Shown here one piece after another: positions 1-10,470 of a stretch of 64,000 nt of DNA (positions are counted from its first letter, which is position 1; every line of letters starts with the position of its first letter). The DNA is from Alterluteimonas quercicellularis (lineage in GTDB: Bacteria; Pseudomonadota; Gammaproteobacteria; Xanthomonadales; Xanthomonadaceae): assembly GCF_021191635.1 (NCBI RefSeq), contig NZ_JAIWPR010000004.1:124001-188000 (forward strand), read 5' to 3'. The notes beneath the pieces are model-generated. The model was given only the letters and a program-made list of their open reading frames with translations. It was not told where the DNA came from and did not search any database. The position numbers and the translations under genes are program-made.

Positions 1-1070
<1,070 letters not shown>

Positions 1071-1087
<17 letters not shown>

Positions 1088-1307
1088 GGCTGAGTTGCCC
1101 GTGGGGCAGCCCGTATGCGGGCTGCCCATCCAGGTCCGCGTTGCGGACCTGGATGCACGGTTCTTCTCTCCAATCCCCACGCCTTCGGCGCGCCCCTCAC
1201 GTCCGTGCTGCGCACGAACGTCCCAAGATGCGCTGCGCACATCTCGGGCCCCACGCCGTGCGCCCGATCCCCCGCGCCTTCGGCGCGCCCCCCTTACCAA
1301 GGGGGGC
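1071..1307. repeat. Ladder of short-loop hairpins after secA
   Basis: The gap between secA and mutT (1088-1415) has no credible gene and is almost filled with inverted repeats. 1071-1084 pairs with 1089-1102 (14 bp, perfect, loop tgag, spanning the secA stop). 1104-1113 pairs with 1118-1127 (10 bp, perfect). 1128-1139 pairs with 1143-1154 (12 bp, perfect, 3-base loop). 1199-1208 pairs with 1212-1221 (9 of 10). 1222-1230 pairs with 1240-1248 (8 of 9). 1273-1278 pairs with 1282-1287 (6 bp). 1287-1295 pairs with 1299-1307 (9 bp), followed by tcttct. The first and last could act as transcription terminators; the others have no T tract. The remainder up to 1415 shows no feature. Confidence 0.8.
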
Positions 1308-1415
1308 TCTTCTCCGGATGCGACTTCGTTTCGCGCACATGCGTCGGCGGGTTGATGAGGGGCCGGAAATCGGGCGGTGATTGCCCGGGGCGCGGTTGTT
1401 GCCGATGATGGCGCC

Positions 1416-2381
1416 ATGAGCGAGCAGGACGGCGCCGCGCCCGTGGAGGTGGTGGCGGGAGTGATCACCGATGCGCGCGGCCGCGTGCTGCTGACCCGCA
1501 GGACCGAGGGCCGGGACCTGGCCGGGCTGTGGGAGTTCCCGGGCGGCAAGCGGGAGCCCGGCGAGACGCCGGAGGCGGCGCTGGTGCGCGAGCTGCGCGA
1601 AGAACTCGGCATCGCGGCCCGGGTGGGCGCGCCGCTGATCGCGGTGCCCCAGGCCTACCCGCACAAGCGCCTGCGCCTGGACGTGCGCCGCATCGACGGC
1701 TGGCAGGGCGTGCCCAAGGGGCACGAGGGCCAGGCGATGGCCTGGGTGCCGCAGGACAAGCTCGCCCGCTACGCCATGCCGCCCGCCGACCGGCCGGTGG
1801 TCGCCGCGCTGCGCCAGCCGGACCGCTACGCGGTGACGCCCGCGCCGGCCGCCGGCGAGCCGGACGAGGCGTGGCTGGCCGGCGTCGAGCGGCTGCTGGC
1901 CGCGGGCGTGCGCCGCCTGCAGGTGCGCCTGCCGGGCGTGGACGACGACCGGCGGGGGCGCCTGGCCGCCGCCGCCGCATTGCTGGCGCGCGCCGTGGGC
2001 GCGGAGGTGCTGGTCAACGGCGACGCCGCGCTCGCCGCGGCGCTGGGCGTGGGGCTGCACCTGCCCGCCGCGCAGCTGGCCGCGCTGGCGCGGCGCCCGG
2101 TCGAGGCCGAGGTGCCGCTGGGCGCGTCCTGCCACACCGCGGAGGAACTGCGCCACGCCCAATCGATCGGCTGCGACTTCGCGGTGCTGGGCCCGGTCGC
2201 TCCCACCGCCAGCCATCCGGGCGCCGAAGTGCTCGGGTGGGCCGGCTTCGCCAGGCTGCGGGAGGCGGTCTCGCTGCCGATCTACGCCATCGGCGGCCTG
2301 GGCCTGGACGAGATCGGGGCCGCGCGCGCCCACGGCGCCCAGGGCATCGCCGGCATCCGCGCGTTCTGGCCGCCGGGCTGA
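1416..2381 (+). CDS. mutT: Nudix hydrolase (MutT) fused to ThiE-like domain
   Basis: 321-residue two-domain protein. The N-terminal half is a MutT-type Nudix hydrolase with the Nudix box at about residues 43-66 (GGKREPGE...RELREELG); it should hydrolyse oxidised nucleotides such as 8-oxo-dGTP to monophosphates. Residues about 130-321 resemble thiamine-phosphate synthase (TIM barrel). The phosphate-binding region reads GPVAPTASHP rather than the PTxTK pattern of true ThiE, and IGGLG is kept, so this domain may not make thiamine phosphate. ATG 1416 is preferred over GTG 1377 because homology begins at EVVAGVITDARG. No strong ribosome site is visible. The fusion is known in gammaproteobacteria; the role of the second domain is unknown to me. 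Confidence 0.88.
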   Translation: MSEQDGAAPVEVVAGVITDARGRVLLTRRTEGRDLAGLWEFPGGKREPGETPEAALVRELREELGIAARVGAPLIAVPQAYPHKRLRLDVRRIDGWQGVPKGHEGQAMAWVPQDKLARYAMPPADRPVVAALRQPDRYAVTPAPAAGEPDEAWLAGVERLLAAGVRRLQVRLPGVDDDRRGRLAAAAALLARAVGAEVLVNGDAALAAALGVGLHLPAAQLAALARRPVEAEVPLGASCHTAEELRHAQSIGCDFAVLGPVAPTASHPGAEVLGWAGFARLREAVSLPIYAIGGLGLDEIGAARAHGAQGIAGIRAFWPPG

Positions 2382-2396
2382 GACGCGGCAATCCCT

Positions 2397-2473
2397 GCAG
2401 GAGCGCGCTCGCGCGCGATCGCTTTTCGTGCTGTGCCGGAGGGAAAGAGCGTCGCGCGCGAGCGCGCTCCTAC
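2397..2473. repeat. REP-like inverted pair between mutT and coaE
   Basis: Left copy 2397-2419 (gcaggagcgcgctcgcgcgc core) and inverted right copy 2451-2473 flank a 31-base centre that reads gccggagggaaagagc on its right side, nearly identical to the centre of the element at 57995-58079. The outer 'tac' of the right copy contains, on the minus strand, the TAG stop codon of coaE. It probably also serves as a bidirectional terminator for the convergent genes. Confidence 0.9.
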
Positions 2474-3099
2474 GCGCTGCCGGTCCCGCCGGGGCGTTCG
2501 GCCAGCAACCGGTAGCGTGCGTCGAGCTCGGCGACATGGGCATCGAGCGCCTCGATCGGCGCATCGTTGTAGATCACGTCGTCGGCGATCGCCAGCCGCG
2601 CCTCGCGGCCGGCCTGGGCGGCGAGCATGCGCTCGGCGAGTCCCGCGTCGATGCCGTCGCGCCGCTGCAGGCGGGCGAGCTGCACCTCGGCCGGCACGTC
2701 GACGACCAGCACGCGGTCGATCCAGGGATAGTGGCCGGGCCCGCTCTCGGCCAGCAGCGGGATCGCGGCGATCGCGTAGGGCCCGGGCGCCGCTTCGCAG
2801 GCCGCCCGCAGGCGCGCGCGGACCTGCGGGTGCACGATGCCTTCCAGCCGCTTGCGTGCGGCCTCGTCGGCGAACACGAGGCGGCGCATGCGCGCGCGGT
2901 CGAGGCTGCCGTCGGCCTGCAGCAGGTCGCGCCCGAACGCCTCGACCACCTCGGCCAGGCCCGCGCTGCCGGCGGCCACCGCCTCGCGCGCCGCCGCGTC
3001 GGCGTCGGCCACCGCGACGCCCAGCGCCGCGAAGCGCTTCTCCACCTCGCTCTTGCCGGAGGCGACGCCGCCGGTCAGGCCGATGACGTAGCCGCTCAT
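2470..3099 (-). CDS. coaE: Dephospho-CoA kinase
   Basis: 209-residue cytoplasmic kinase that phosphorylates dephospho-CoA, the last step of coenzyme A synthesis. The P-loop GGVASGKS is at residues 10-17, followed by the DADAAAREAV region; the lid and C-terminal helices are typical and the length is usual. The start codon overlaps the stop of the MscS-type gene upstream by four bases (ATGA), indicating translational coupling. In related genomes coaE follows pilD; here the channel gene lies between them. The TAG stop is formed by the end of a REP-like element. Confidence 0.96.
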   Translation of the reverse strand: MSGYVIGLTGGVASGKSEVEKRFAALGVAVADADAAAREAVAAGSAGLAEVVEAFGRDLLQADGSLDRARMRRLVFADEAARKRLEGIVHPQVRARLRAACEAAPGPYAIAAIPLLAESGPGHYPWIDRVLVVDVPAEVQLARLQRRDGIDAGLAERMLAAQAGREARLAIADDVIYNDAPIEALDAHVAELDARYRLLAERPGGTGSA

Positions 3100-5561
3100 G
3101 CCGGCGCCTCGGGGCCGGCGTCGCGCGTCGCCGGCGCGCCCGGGTCCTGCACCAGGCGGATGTTCTGCGCGGTCGGCGCGAGCTGGATGCCCTGCGCGCG
3201 CAGGCGCCGCAGGAGTTCGAAGAGCACGTCGCTGCGGGTGCCGCCCACCGTGCGCGGCGAGCGGGTGAAGCCGACGGCGGTGATCGCGATCGAGGCGTTG
3301 GCGATGCCGTCGAGCGTCACCGAGGGGGCCGGGGTGTCCAGTACCGCGGCGTTCTCGGCGAAGACGGCCAGCAGGATCGCGCGCACGGCGTCCACGTCGG
3401 TGTCGAGCGGCACCGAGAACTGCACCAGCACCCGGCCGAGGGGATCGGCCAGGGTCATGTTGCGCACCGGCTTGGTGATCAGGTCGGAGTTGGGCACGAT
3501 CACCGTCGAGCGGTCGGCGACCAGGATCTCGGTGGCGCGCACGTTGATCTTCTTCACGTCGCCCTCGAACTCGCCCACGCTGACCCAGTCGCCGATCTTC
3601 ACCGGGCGCTCGGCCAGCAGGATCAGCCCGGAGATGAAGTTCTGGGTGATCGCCTGCAGGCCGAAGCCGATGCCCACCGACAGCGCGCCCACCACCAGGC
3701 CGATCTGCTGGATGCTGATGCCCAGCGCGGCGAGCCCCAGCGCCAGCACCACGGTGATGCCGAAGTAGCGCGCCACCGTGGCCACCGAGTTGCGCGAGGC
3801 GCTGTCCAGGTCGGTGGCCGGCAGGTAGCGCTCGACCAGCCAGTTGTGCGCGGCCTGCACCACCGCCCAGCCGCCGCCGAGGATGACCAGCGCCTTGGCC
3901 ACGCCCGAGGGCGCGATCGTCACCTCGCCGATGCGCAGCCCGCCCGCGGCCGCCGACAGCAGCTCGCGCCAACCGGAGAAGCTGGTCCCCAGCGGCGCCA
4001 GGATCAGGCCGGCGGCCATCAGCACCAGCGCCACCTTGATCACCGCCGCGACGATCAGCCCCGCCTGCTGCATCCGCCGCCGCGGGATGCCGGCCGCGCT
4101 CGCCGTGGCCGCGGCCATGCGGCTGTCGCCGCCGAACAGCGTGCCGCACAGGTCGTCGACGCCGACCCACAGCAGGTACAGCAGCGCCGCCACGATCGTG
4201 GCCCAGACCACCTCGCGCCCGACCAGCAGCGCGAACTGGAAGTAGCCCAGGCACAGCGCCGCCAGCAGCAGCAGCACCGACAGGCGCATCACCGCCAGCA
4301 GCACGCGCACCGCCGCGGCGAGGTGCACCGCGTCGCCGTCGGCGCCGCTGCCGTCGACGTGGATGCGCTCGCGCCGCACGCTGATCGCCAGCAGCGCATA
4401 GCTGAGCGCCATCGCGCCGGTCACGACGGCGCCGAGCGCGTCGTTGGGGCTGATCGCCTCGGCGACCGCCTCCACCAGCCGGTCGAGGAAGATCAGGCCG
4501 CCGGCCAGCCAGGGGTAGCGCTGCAGGCGCGCGACGATATCGTCGGGCAGCGGCGGCAGCCGCCAGCTGGCGTTGTTGGGCAGCAGCAGGCTGTTGCCCA
4601 GCGTGGCCGCCAGGGCGCCCACCACGGCCGCCGCGACGCCGGCGTCGGCCAGGCGGTCCATGACCTCGGATGCCGGCTGGCCCCAGCGCAGGAACTGCGA
4701 GACCAGATACGCGGCGACACCGATGCAGGCGGTCCCGGAGGCCACCAGCCACAGGGCGAGCACCGAGCGGCGCAGGCGGCCGCCGGGAGTGTGGCGGATG
4801 GCGTAGTTGCGGCCGAGCCGGCGCAGCAGGCGCCGGACCGGCCAGGCCAGCGCCACGGCGAGCAGCAGGGTGCCGACGGCCGCGGCGGCGCCGAAGCGGG
4901 CGACGGCGTCGCCGACCGTCCGCCGCACGGTATCGAGGAAGGCCTGCACCCGCTGGCGGTCGGCGGGGAAGTCCTCGACCACGGAGCGCCAGAGGCGCGG
5001 TCCCAGCGGCGAGCCGAAGCGCTCCGACAGCGTGGCGCCGAGCCGGCGGTTCTGCGCCGAGGCGACCGCATCGCGCAGGTCGCGGATATCGAGCGCCAGC
5101 AGCCGGCCCCGCGCCACCGCGCCGTCGAGCGACGAGACGCGGTCGGCGAGGCCCTGCCGCCGGCGCCGGATATCGGCGTCCTCGGCGTCGGGCGCCGGGC
5201 CCAGCTCATCGACACGAGCCTGGGCCGCCTTCAGCTCGCCTTCCAGCGAGCGCACCGCCTCCTGCACCCGCACTTCCAGCGCCACCGCGGCGTCGCGCAG
5301 CTGGACGAAGTCGGCCGTCTCCTTGGCCTGCGGCAGCCGGTCGCGCAGCGCCTGCAGGTCGCCGGCGGCGGTGGCGAGGGTAGCGATCGCAGCATCGGCC
5401 GGCGAGGTGGCGGCTTCCTGCACGGCGTCGGGGGCCTGCGCGAGCGCAGGCCAGGCGGGCAGGAACAGGCAGAGGAGCAGGGCCCAGACCGACGCGGCGG
5501 GCGCGGGCCGGCGGGCGGGAGCGGGCGAAGCGGGGACGGGTCTGTGCGCTGGGGACGTCAT
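3096..5561 (-). CDS. MscS-family mechanosensitive channel with DUF3772-type N-terminus
   Basis: About 821 residues, starting MTSPAHRPVP at 5561; an in-frame ATG at 5639 would precede the signal sequence and is not favoured. A signal peptide (ALLLCLFLPAWPALAQ) is followed by a periplasmic, coiled-coil-prone domain (about residues 50-210, DUF3772-like), many hydrophobic segments, and the MscS core with GFGLQAITQNFISGLILL and a beta domain (KIGDWVSVGEFEGDVKKINV). It should open on membrane tension during hypo-osmotic shock. The size is like MscK/YbdG-class large channels rather than small MscS. It overlaps coaE by four bases and lies about 95 bases downstream of pilD. Confidence 0.9.
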   Translation of the reverse strand: MTSPAHRPVPASPAPARRPAPAASVWALLLCLFLPAWPALAQAPDAVQEAATSPADAAIATLATAAGDLQALRDRLPQAKETADFVQLRDAAVALEVRVQEAVRSLEGELKAAQARVDELGPAPDAEDADIRRRRQGLADRVSSLDGAVARGRLLALDIRDLRDAVASAQNRRLGATLSERFGSPLGPRLWRSVVEDFPADRQRVQAFLDTVRRTVGDAVARFGAAAAVGTLLLAVALAWPVRRLLRRLGRNYAIRHTPGGRLRRSVLALWLVASGTACIGVAAYLVSQFLRWGQPASEVMDRLADAGVAAAVVGALAATLGNSLLLPNNASWRLPPLPDDIVARLQRYPWLAGGLIFLDRLVEAVAEAISPNDALGAVVTGAMALSYALLAISVRRERIHVDGSGADGDAVHLAAAVRVLLAVMRLSVLLLLAALCLGYFQFALLVGREVVWATIVAALLYLLWVGVDDLCGTLFGGDSRMAAATASAAGIPRRRMQQAGLIVAAVIKVALVLMAAGLILAPLGTSFSGWRELLSAAAGGLRIGEVTIAPSGVAKALVILGGGWAVVQAAHNWLVERYLPATDLDSASRNSVATVARYFGITVVLALGLAALGISIQQIGLVVGALSVGIGFGLQAITQNFISGLILLAERPVKIGDWVSVGEFEGDVKKINVRATEILVADRSTVIVPNSDLITKPVRNMTLADPLGRVLVQFSVPLDTDVDAVRAILLAVFAENAAVLDTPAPSVTLDGIANASIAITAVGFTRSPRTVGGTRSDVLFELLRRLRAQGIQLAPTAQNIRLVQDPGAPATRDAGPEAPA

Positions 5562-5655
5562 GCGGACCGGGCGGGCGGGGCGTCGCCGCCATTGTGGCGC
5601 GAGCGGGCGTGATGTCCACGCGCATCGCGCGGCCCGCACCGTTCGGCCTGCGGCG

Positions 5656-6519
5656 TCAGCCGAGTCCGGCGTAGCGCATGTAGGCGCCGATCAGCTGGTC
5701 GCCCCACATGAAGACGATCCAGCCGGCGATGGCCAGGTACGGCCCGAACGGGATCGGGGTGGCGCGGTCGCGGCCGCGGGTCGCCAGCCAGATCGAGCCG
5801 ACGATGGCGCCGGTGACCGCCGAGAGCAGGACGATCGGCAGGATGCCGGTCAGCCCGCACCAGGCGCCGAGCGCGGCCAGCAGCTTGAAGTCGCCGTGGC
5901 CCATGCCCTCCTTGCCGGTGACCTGCTTGAACAGCCACCAGACCGACCACAGGCTGACATAGCCGGCGATGGCGCCCAGCAGCGCCGGCTTGGCGGGCAT
6001 GTAGAGGTTGTCGGCGGCGGCGATCAGCCCCAGCCACATCAGCGGCAGGGTGAGCTGGTCGGGCAGCAGCTGCGTGCGCAGGTCGATGCCCGCCAGCGCG
6101 ACCAGGAAGGCGGTCAGCACGATGGCGCCGAAGCCTTGCCAGCCGAAGCCGAAGTTCCAGACGCAGGCCAGCACCAGCAGCATGGTCAGCAGTTCGACCA
6201 GCGGGTACTGGATCGAGATGGGCGCCCGGCAGCTGCGGCAGCGGCCGCGCAGCGCCAGCCAGCTGAAGACCGGGATGTTCTCGTACCAGGCCAGCTTGTG
6301 CCCGCAGTGCGGGCAGTGCGAGGGCTCCACCACGATGCCGGGGGGCGGCGGATCGTAGAGTTCGGGCTCGTCCAGCGTCTCGCGCGCGTCGCGCTTCCAT
6401 TCCCACTCCAGCCGTCGCGGCAGGCGCAGGATCACCACGTTGAGGAAGCTGCCCAGCGCGAGGCCGAGCGCGGCCGCGGCGGGATACCCGAGGGCCGGGT
6501 GCTGGTCGAGGAATGCCAT
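5656..6519 (-). CDS. pilD: Prepilin leader peptidase/N-methyltransferase PilD
   Basis: 287-residue inner-membrane aspartyl protease that cleaves type IV prepilin (and type II secretion pseudopilin) leaders and methylates the new N-terminus. The cytoplasmic zinc-binding loop carries C69, C72, C94 and C97 (CPHC...CRSC). The catalytic aspartates are D146 (GIDLRTQLLPD) and D210 (GMGHGDFKLLAALG). Hydrophobic segments cover most of the rest. It lies 9 bases downstream of pilC, clearly co-transcribed. Its substrates in this window include pilA and the minor pilins at 23717-28211. Confidence 0.97.
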   Translation of the reverse strand: MAFLDQHPALGYPAAAALGLALGSFLNVVILRLPRRLEWEWKRDARETLDEPELYDPPPPGIVVEPSHCPHCGHKLAWYENIPVFSWLALRGRCRSCRAPISIQYPLVELLTMLLVLACVWNFGFGWQGFGAIVLTAFLVALAGIDLRTQLLPDQLTLPLMWLGLIAAADNLYMPAKPALLGAIAGYVSLWSVWWLFKQVTGKEGMGHGDFKLLAALGAWCGLTGILPIVLLSAVTGAIVGSIWLATRGRDRATPIPFGPYLAIAGWIVFMWGDQLIGAYMRYAGLG

Positions 6520-6528
6520 GCGGCGATT

Positions 6529-7800
6529 CTAAATGGTCGACGCCAGCTTGAAGATGGGCAGATACATGCCGATGACCATGCCGCCGACCACGATGCCGAT
6601 GAAGATCATGATCACCGGCTCGATCAGGCTGGACAGCGCATCGACGGCATTGTTGACCTCCTCCTCGTAGAAGTCGGCCACCTTGAACAGCATCGTGTCC
6701 AGGGCGCCGGCTTCCTCGCCGATCGCGGTCATCTGGATGACCATGTGCGGGAACAGGTTGACCTGCTTCATCGCCATATTCATCTGATAGCCGACGGAGA
6801 CGTCGTCGCGGATGCGATGAGTGGCTTTCTCGTAGACCGTGTTGCCGGTGGCACCGGCCACCGATTCCAGCGCCTCCACCAATGGGACGCCGGCCTTGAA
6901 GGTGGTCGCCAGGGTGCGGCTGAAGCGTGCGATCGCCGAGTTGTGCAGGATCTGGCCGATGACGGGGATCTTGAGCAGCCAGCGGTCGACTCCGTGCTGG
7001 AGAGCGGTCGAGCGCTTGTAGCTCATCACCAGTCCGACGACCACGAGCACCAGGATGCCGAGGATCGCCCACCAGTAGGACACCATGAATCGGCTGGCGC
7101 CGACGATCAGCTGGGTAAAGGCAGGCAGTTCGGCGCCGAAATCGGCGAACACGGCCTCGAACTGCGGAACGACGAAGATGAGCAGGATCGCGCTGACGGC
7201 CAAGGCGACCGCGATGACCGTGGCCGGATAGAACAGCGCCTTCTTGATCTTGCCCTTGAGGCTCTCGATGCTTTCCTTGTAGGTGGCGATGCTGTCCAGC
7301 ACCGTCTCCAGCACGCCCGCCGATTCGCCAACGCGCACCAGATTCCGCGTCAGTTCGTCGAACTGGACCGGATACCTGCCCAGAGCGTCGGCGAAGGCGG
7401 TGCCGTTCTCGATGTCGAGCCGGACGGCATTGACCATCTGCGCCATCTTCGGGTTCTTGTGGCCGCTGCCGATGATCTCCAGCGCCTGCACGATCGGCAC
7501 GCCCGACTTGATCATGGTGGCGATCTGGCGGCTGAAGACCGCGATTTCCTTCGGCGTGATCTTCTTGCCGGCGCCGCCGAAGAGCGGCTTGGGCTTGGTC
7601 TTGATGAGACCGGGATTGATGCCTTGGCGACGCAACTCCGCTCGTAGCAGGTTCGCGCTCTTGGCCTGCTGTTCGCCTTTCATCTTCGTGCCGCGCTTGT
7701 CGGTGCCTTCCCAGACGAAGGTCTCGAGCTTCACGCCTTCGCGAACGGGCGTGGCGGGCTTTCGGGCCGAGTTGCGGGCGGCGGAGCGGGTCGCGGACAT
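6529..7800 (-). CDS. pilC: Type IV pilus inner-membrane platform protein PilC
   Basis: 423 residues: a basic N-terminus (MSATRSAARNSARKP), two T2SF/GspF-type cytoplasmic domains and three long hydrophobic segments. It has family motifs such as FSRQIATMIKSGVPIVQALE and FSRTLATTFKAGVPLVEALE. PilC anchors the PilB extension and PilT retraction motors in the inner membrane. The start at 7800 has AGGGG seven bases upstream. An exported small protein is encoded between pilB and pilC. Confidence 0.97.
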   Translation of the reverse strand: MSATRSAARNSARKPATPVREGVKLETFVWEGTDKRGTKMKGEQQAKSANLLRAELRRQGINPGLIKTKPKPLFGGAGKKITPKEIAVFSRQIATMIKSGVPIVQALEIIGSGHKNPKMAQMVNAVRLDIENGTAFADALGRYPVQFDELTRNLVRVGESAGVLETVLDSIATYKESIESLKGKIKKALFYPATVIAVALAVSAILLIFVVPQFEAVFADFGAELPAFTQLIVGASRFMVSYWWAILGILVLVVVGLVMSYKRSTALQHGVDRWLLKIPVIGQILHNSAIARFSRTLATTFKAGVPLVEALESVAGATGNTVYEKATHRIRDDVSVGYQMNMAMKQVNLFPHMVIQMTAIGEEAGALDTMLFKVADFYEEEVNNAVDALSSLIEPVIMIFIGIVVGGMVIGMYLPIFKLASTI

Positions 7801-7959
7801 CGGGGATCCCCTTGGCCGGCCTTCCCCGGCCGGCGTCTGGCCTCATGGTAGCGCGTTGCCGGTGATGGCGGGATGCCCGGTTGTGACGCCCGGCAGGCTT
7901 TGGAATGGCGCCTTCGTCCGGCGACGGGCGCGCTTTCCTGCGCGGGGGTGAGCTCGGGA

Positions 7960-8538
7960 TCAGTCGGCCGTGGGCTGTTCGGGTGCGGGCACGTCGGCCG
8001 CCAACAGGTCCGCGGCATACCCGCGCCGCCGTTCGGCCAGGCCGCCGAGGAAGGCGCGGATCGGGGCGTCGCCGTAGGCACGGCGGACGTCGGCGACCAG
8101 CCAGGTGCCGCCCTGGGCGCCCAGCGGGCGGAAGCGATAGAGATTCCACTCCACGATCGTTTCGCCGTCCGCGCCCGGCGCGGACAGCAGGAAGTCCAGC
8201 AGGATCTCGCCGTCCGGTCCTTCCAGGACTTCGTAGCGGGCGACCGGATCGGTGGCCTGGCGCGCGTCCAGTTCGCGGGCCTTCGCCAGGGCGACATCGC
8301 GCGGCGCGGCCGAGGCCAGCGTCTCCACGATCAGCATCCGTTCGAAGCGCTCCAGCGACTGGCCGCGGGGCAGGTACTCGTGCTTGTAGTAGCCGGGCTG
8401 CGGGTGGCTGCTCCAGGCGAGGTGGAACGCTTCGGTGCCCACCGAATAGGGGCCGGGCAGGGCGAGATAGTCGCGAGGCGGCTCTGCGAATGCCGGAAGC
8501 AGGCACAAAGACAGCCACAACACCGCGATCCAGCGCAT
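7960..8538 (-). CDS. Exported protein of unknown function between pilB and pilC
   Basis: 192 residues if started at ATG 8538, which is preceded by GAGGGCGGGACG; in-frame starts at 8559 and 8598 would add unrelated residues before the signal peptide. The N-terminus MRWIAVLWLSLCLLPAFA is a classic signal peptide with cleavage after AFA. The mature part has no cysteine, no membrane segment and no motif I recognise (YYKHEYLPRGQSLERFERM, DFLLSAPGADGETIVEWNLYR). Its position inside the pil run suggests a periplasmic pilus-associated role, but this is inference only. Confidence 0.75.
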   Translation of the reverse strand: MRWIAVLWLSLCLLPAFAEPPRDYLALPGPYSVGTEAFHLAWSSHPQPGYYKHEYLPRGQSLERFERMLIVETLASAAPRDVALAKARELDARQATDPVARYEVLEGPDGEILLDFLLSAPGADGETIVEWNLYRFRPLGAQGGTWLVADVRRAYGDAPIRAFLGGLAERRRGYAADLLAADVPAPEQPTAD

Positions 8539-8679
8539 CGTCCCGCCCTCGATCCGCATGCTTCGCTCCCGGCCGTCCATCGAGCGCGAGTATCGCACGG
8601 GCCGCGTCGCCTCACCGGCGCATCGTCCCGCCGCAAGCGCGATGGCCGGACGATATGCCGGAGCCCGGCCGTGCGGCGA

Positions 8680-10404
<1,725 letters not shown>

Positions 10405-10470
10405 CGTCGATGATCCAGCGTTCGAGGTCAGAACTTTAGCGCAAAGCCTGGTCGCGAGGAGGCCGGCGGG

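Noticed and set aside
4807-7647. 946-codon plus-strand frame opposite the MscS, pilD and pilC genes
   Set aside because: Antisense shadow; biased composition and no recognisable motif, whereas the minus-strand genes are certain.
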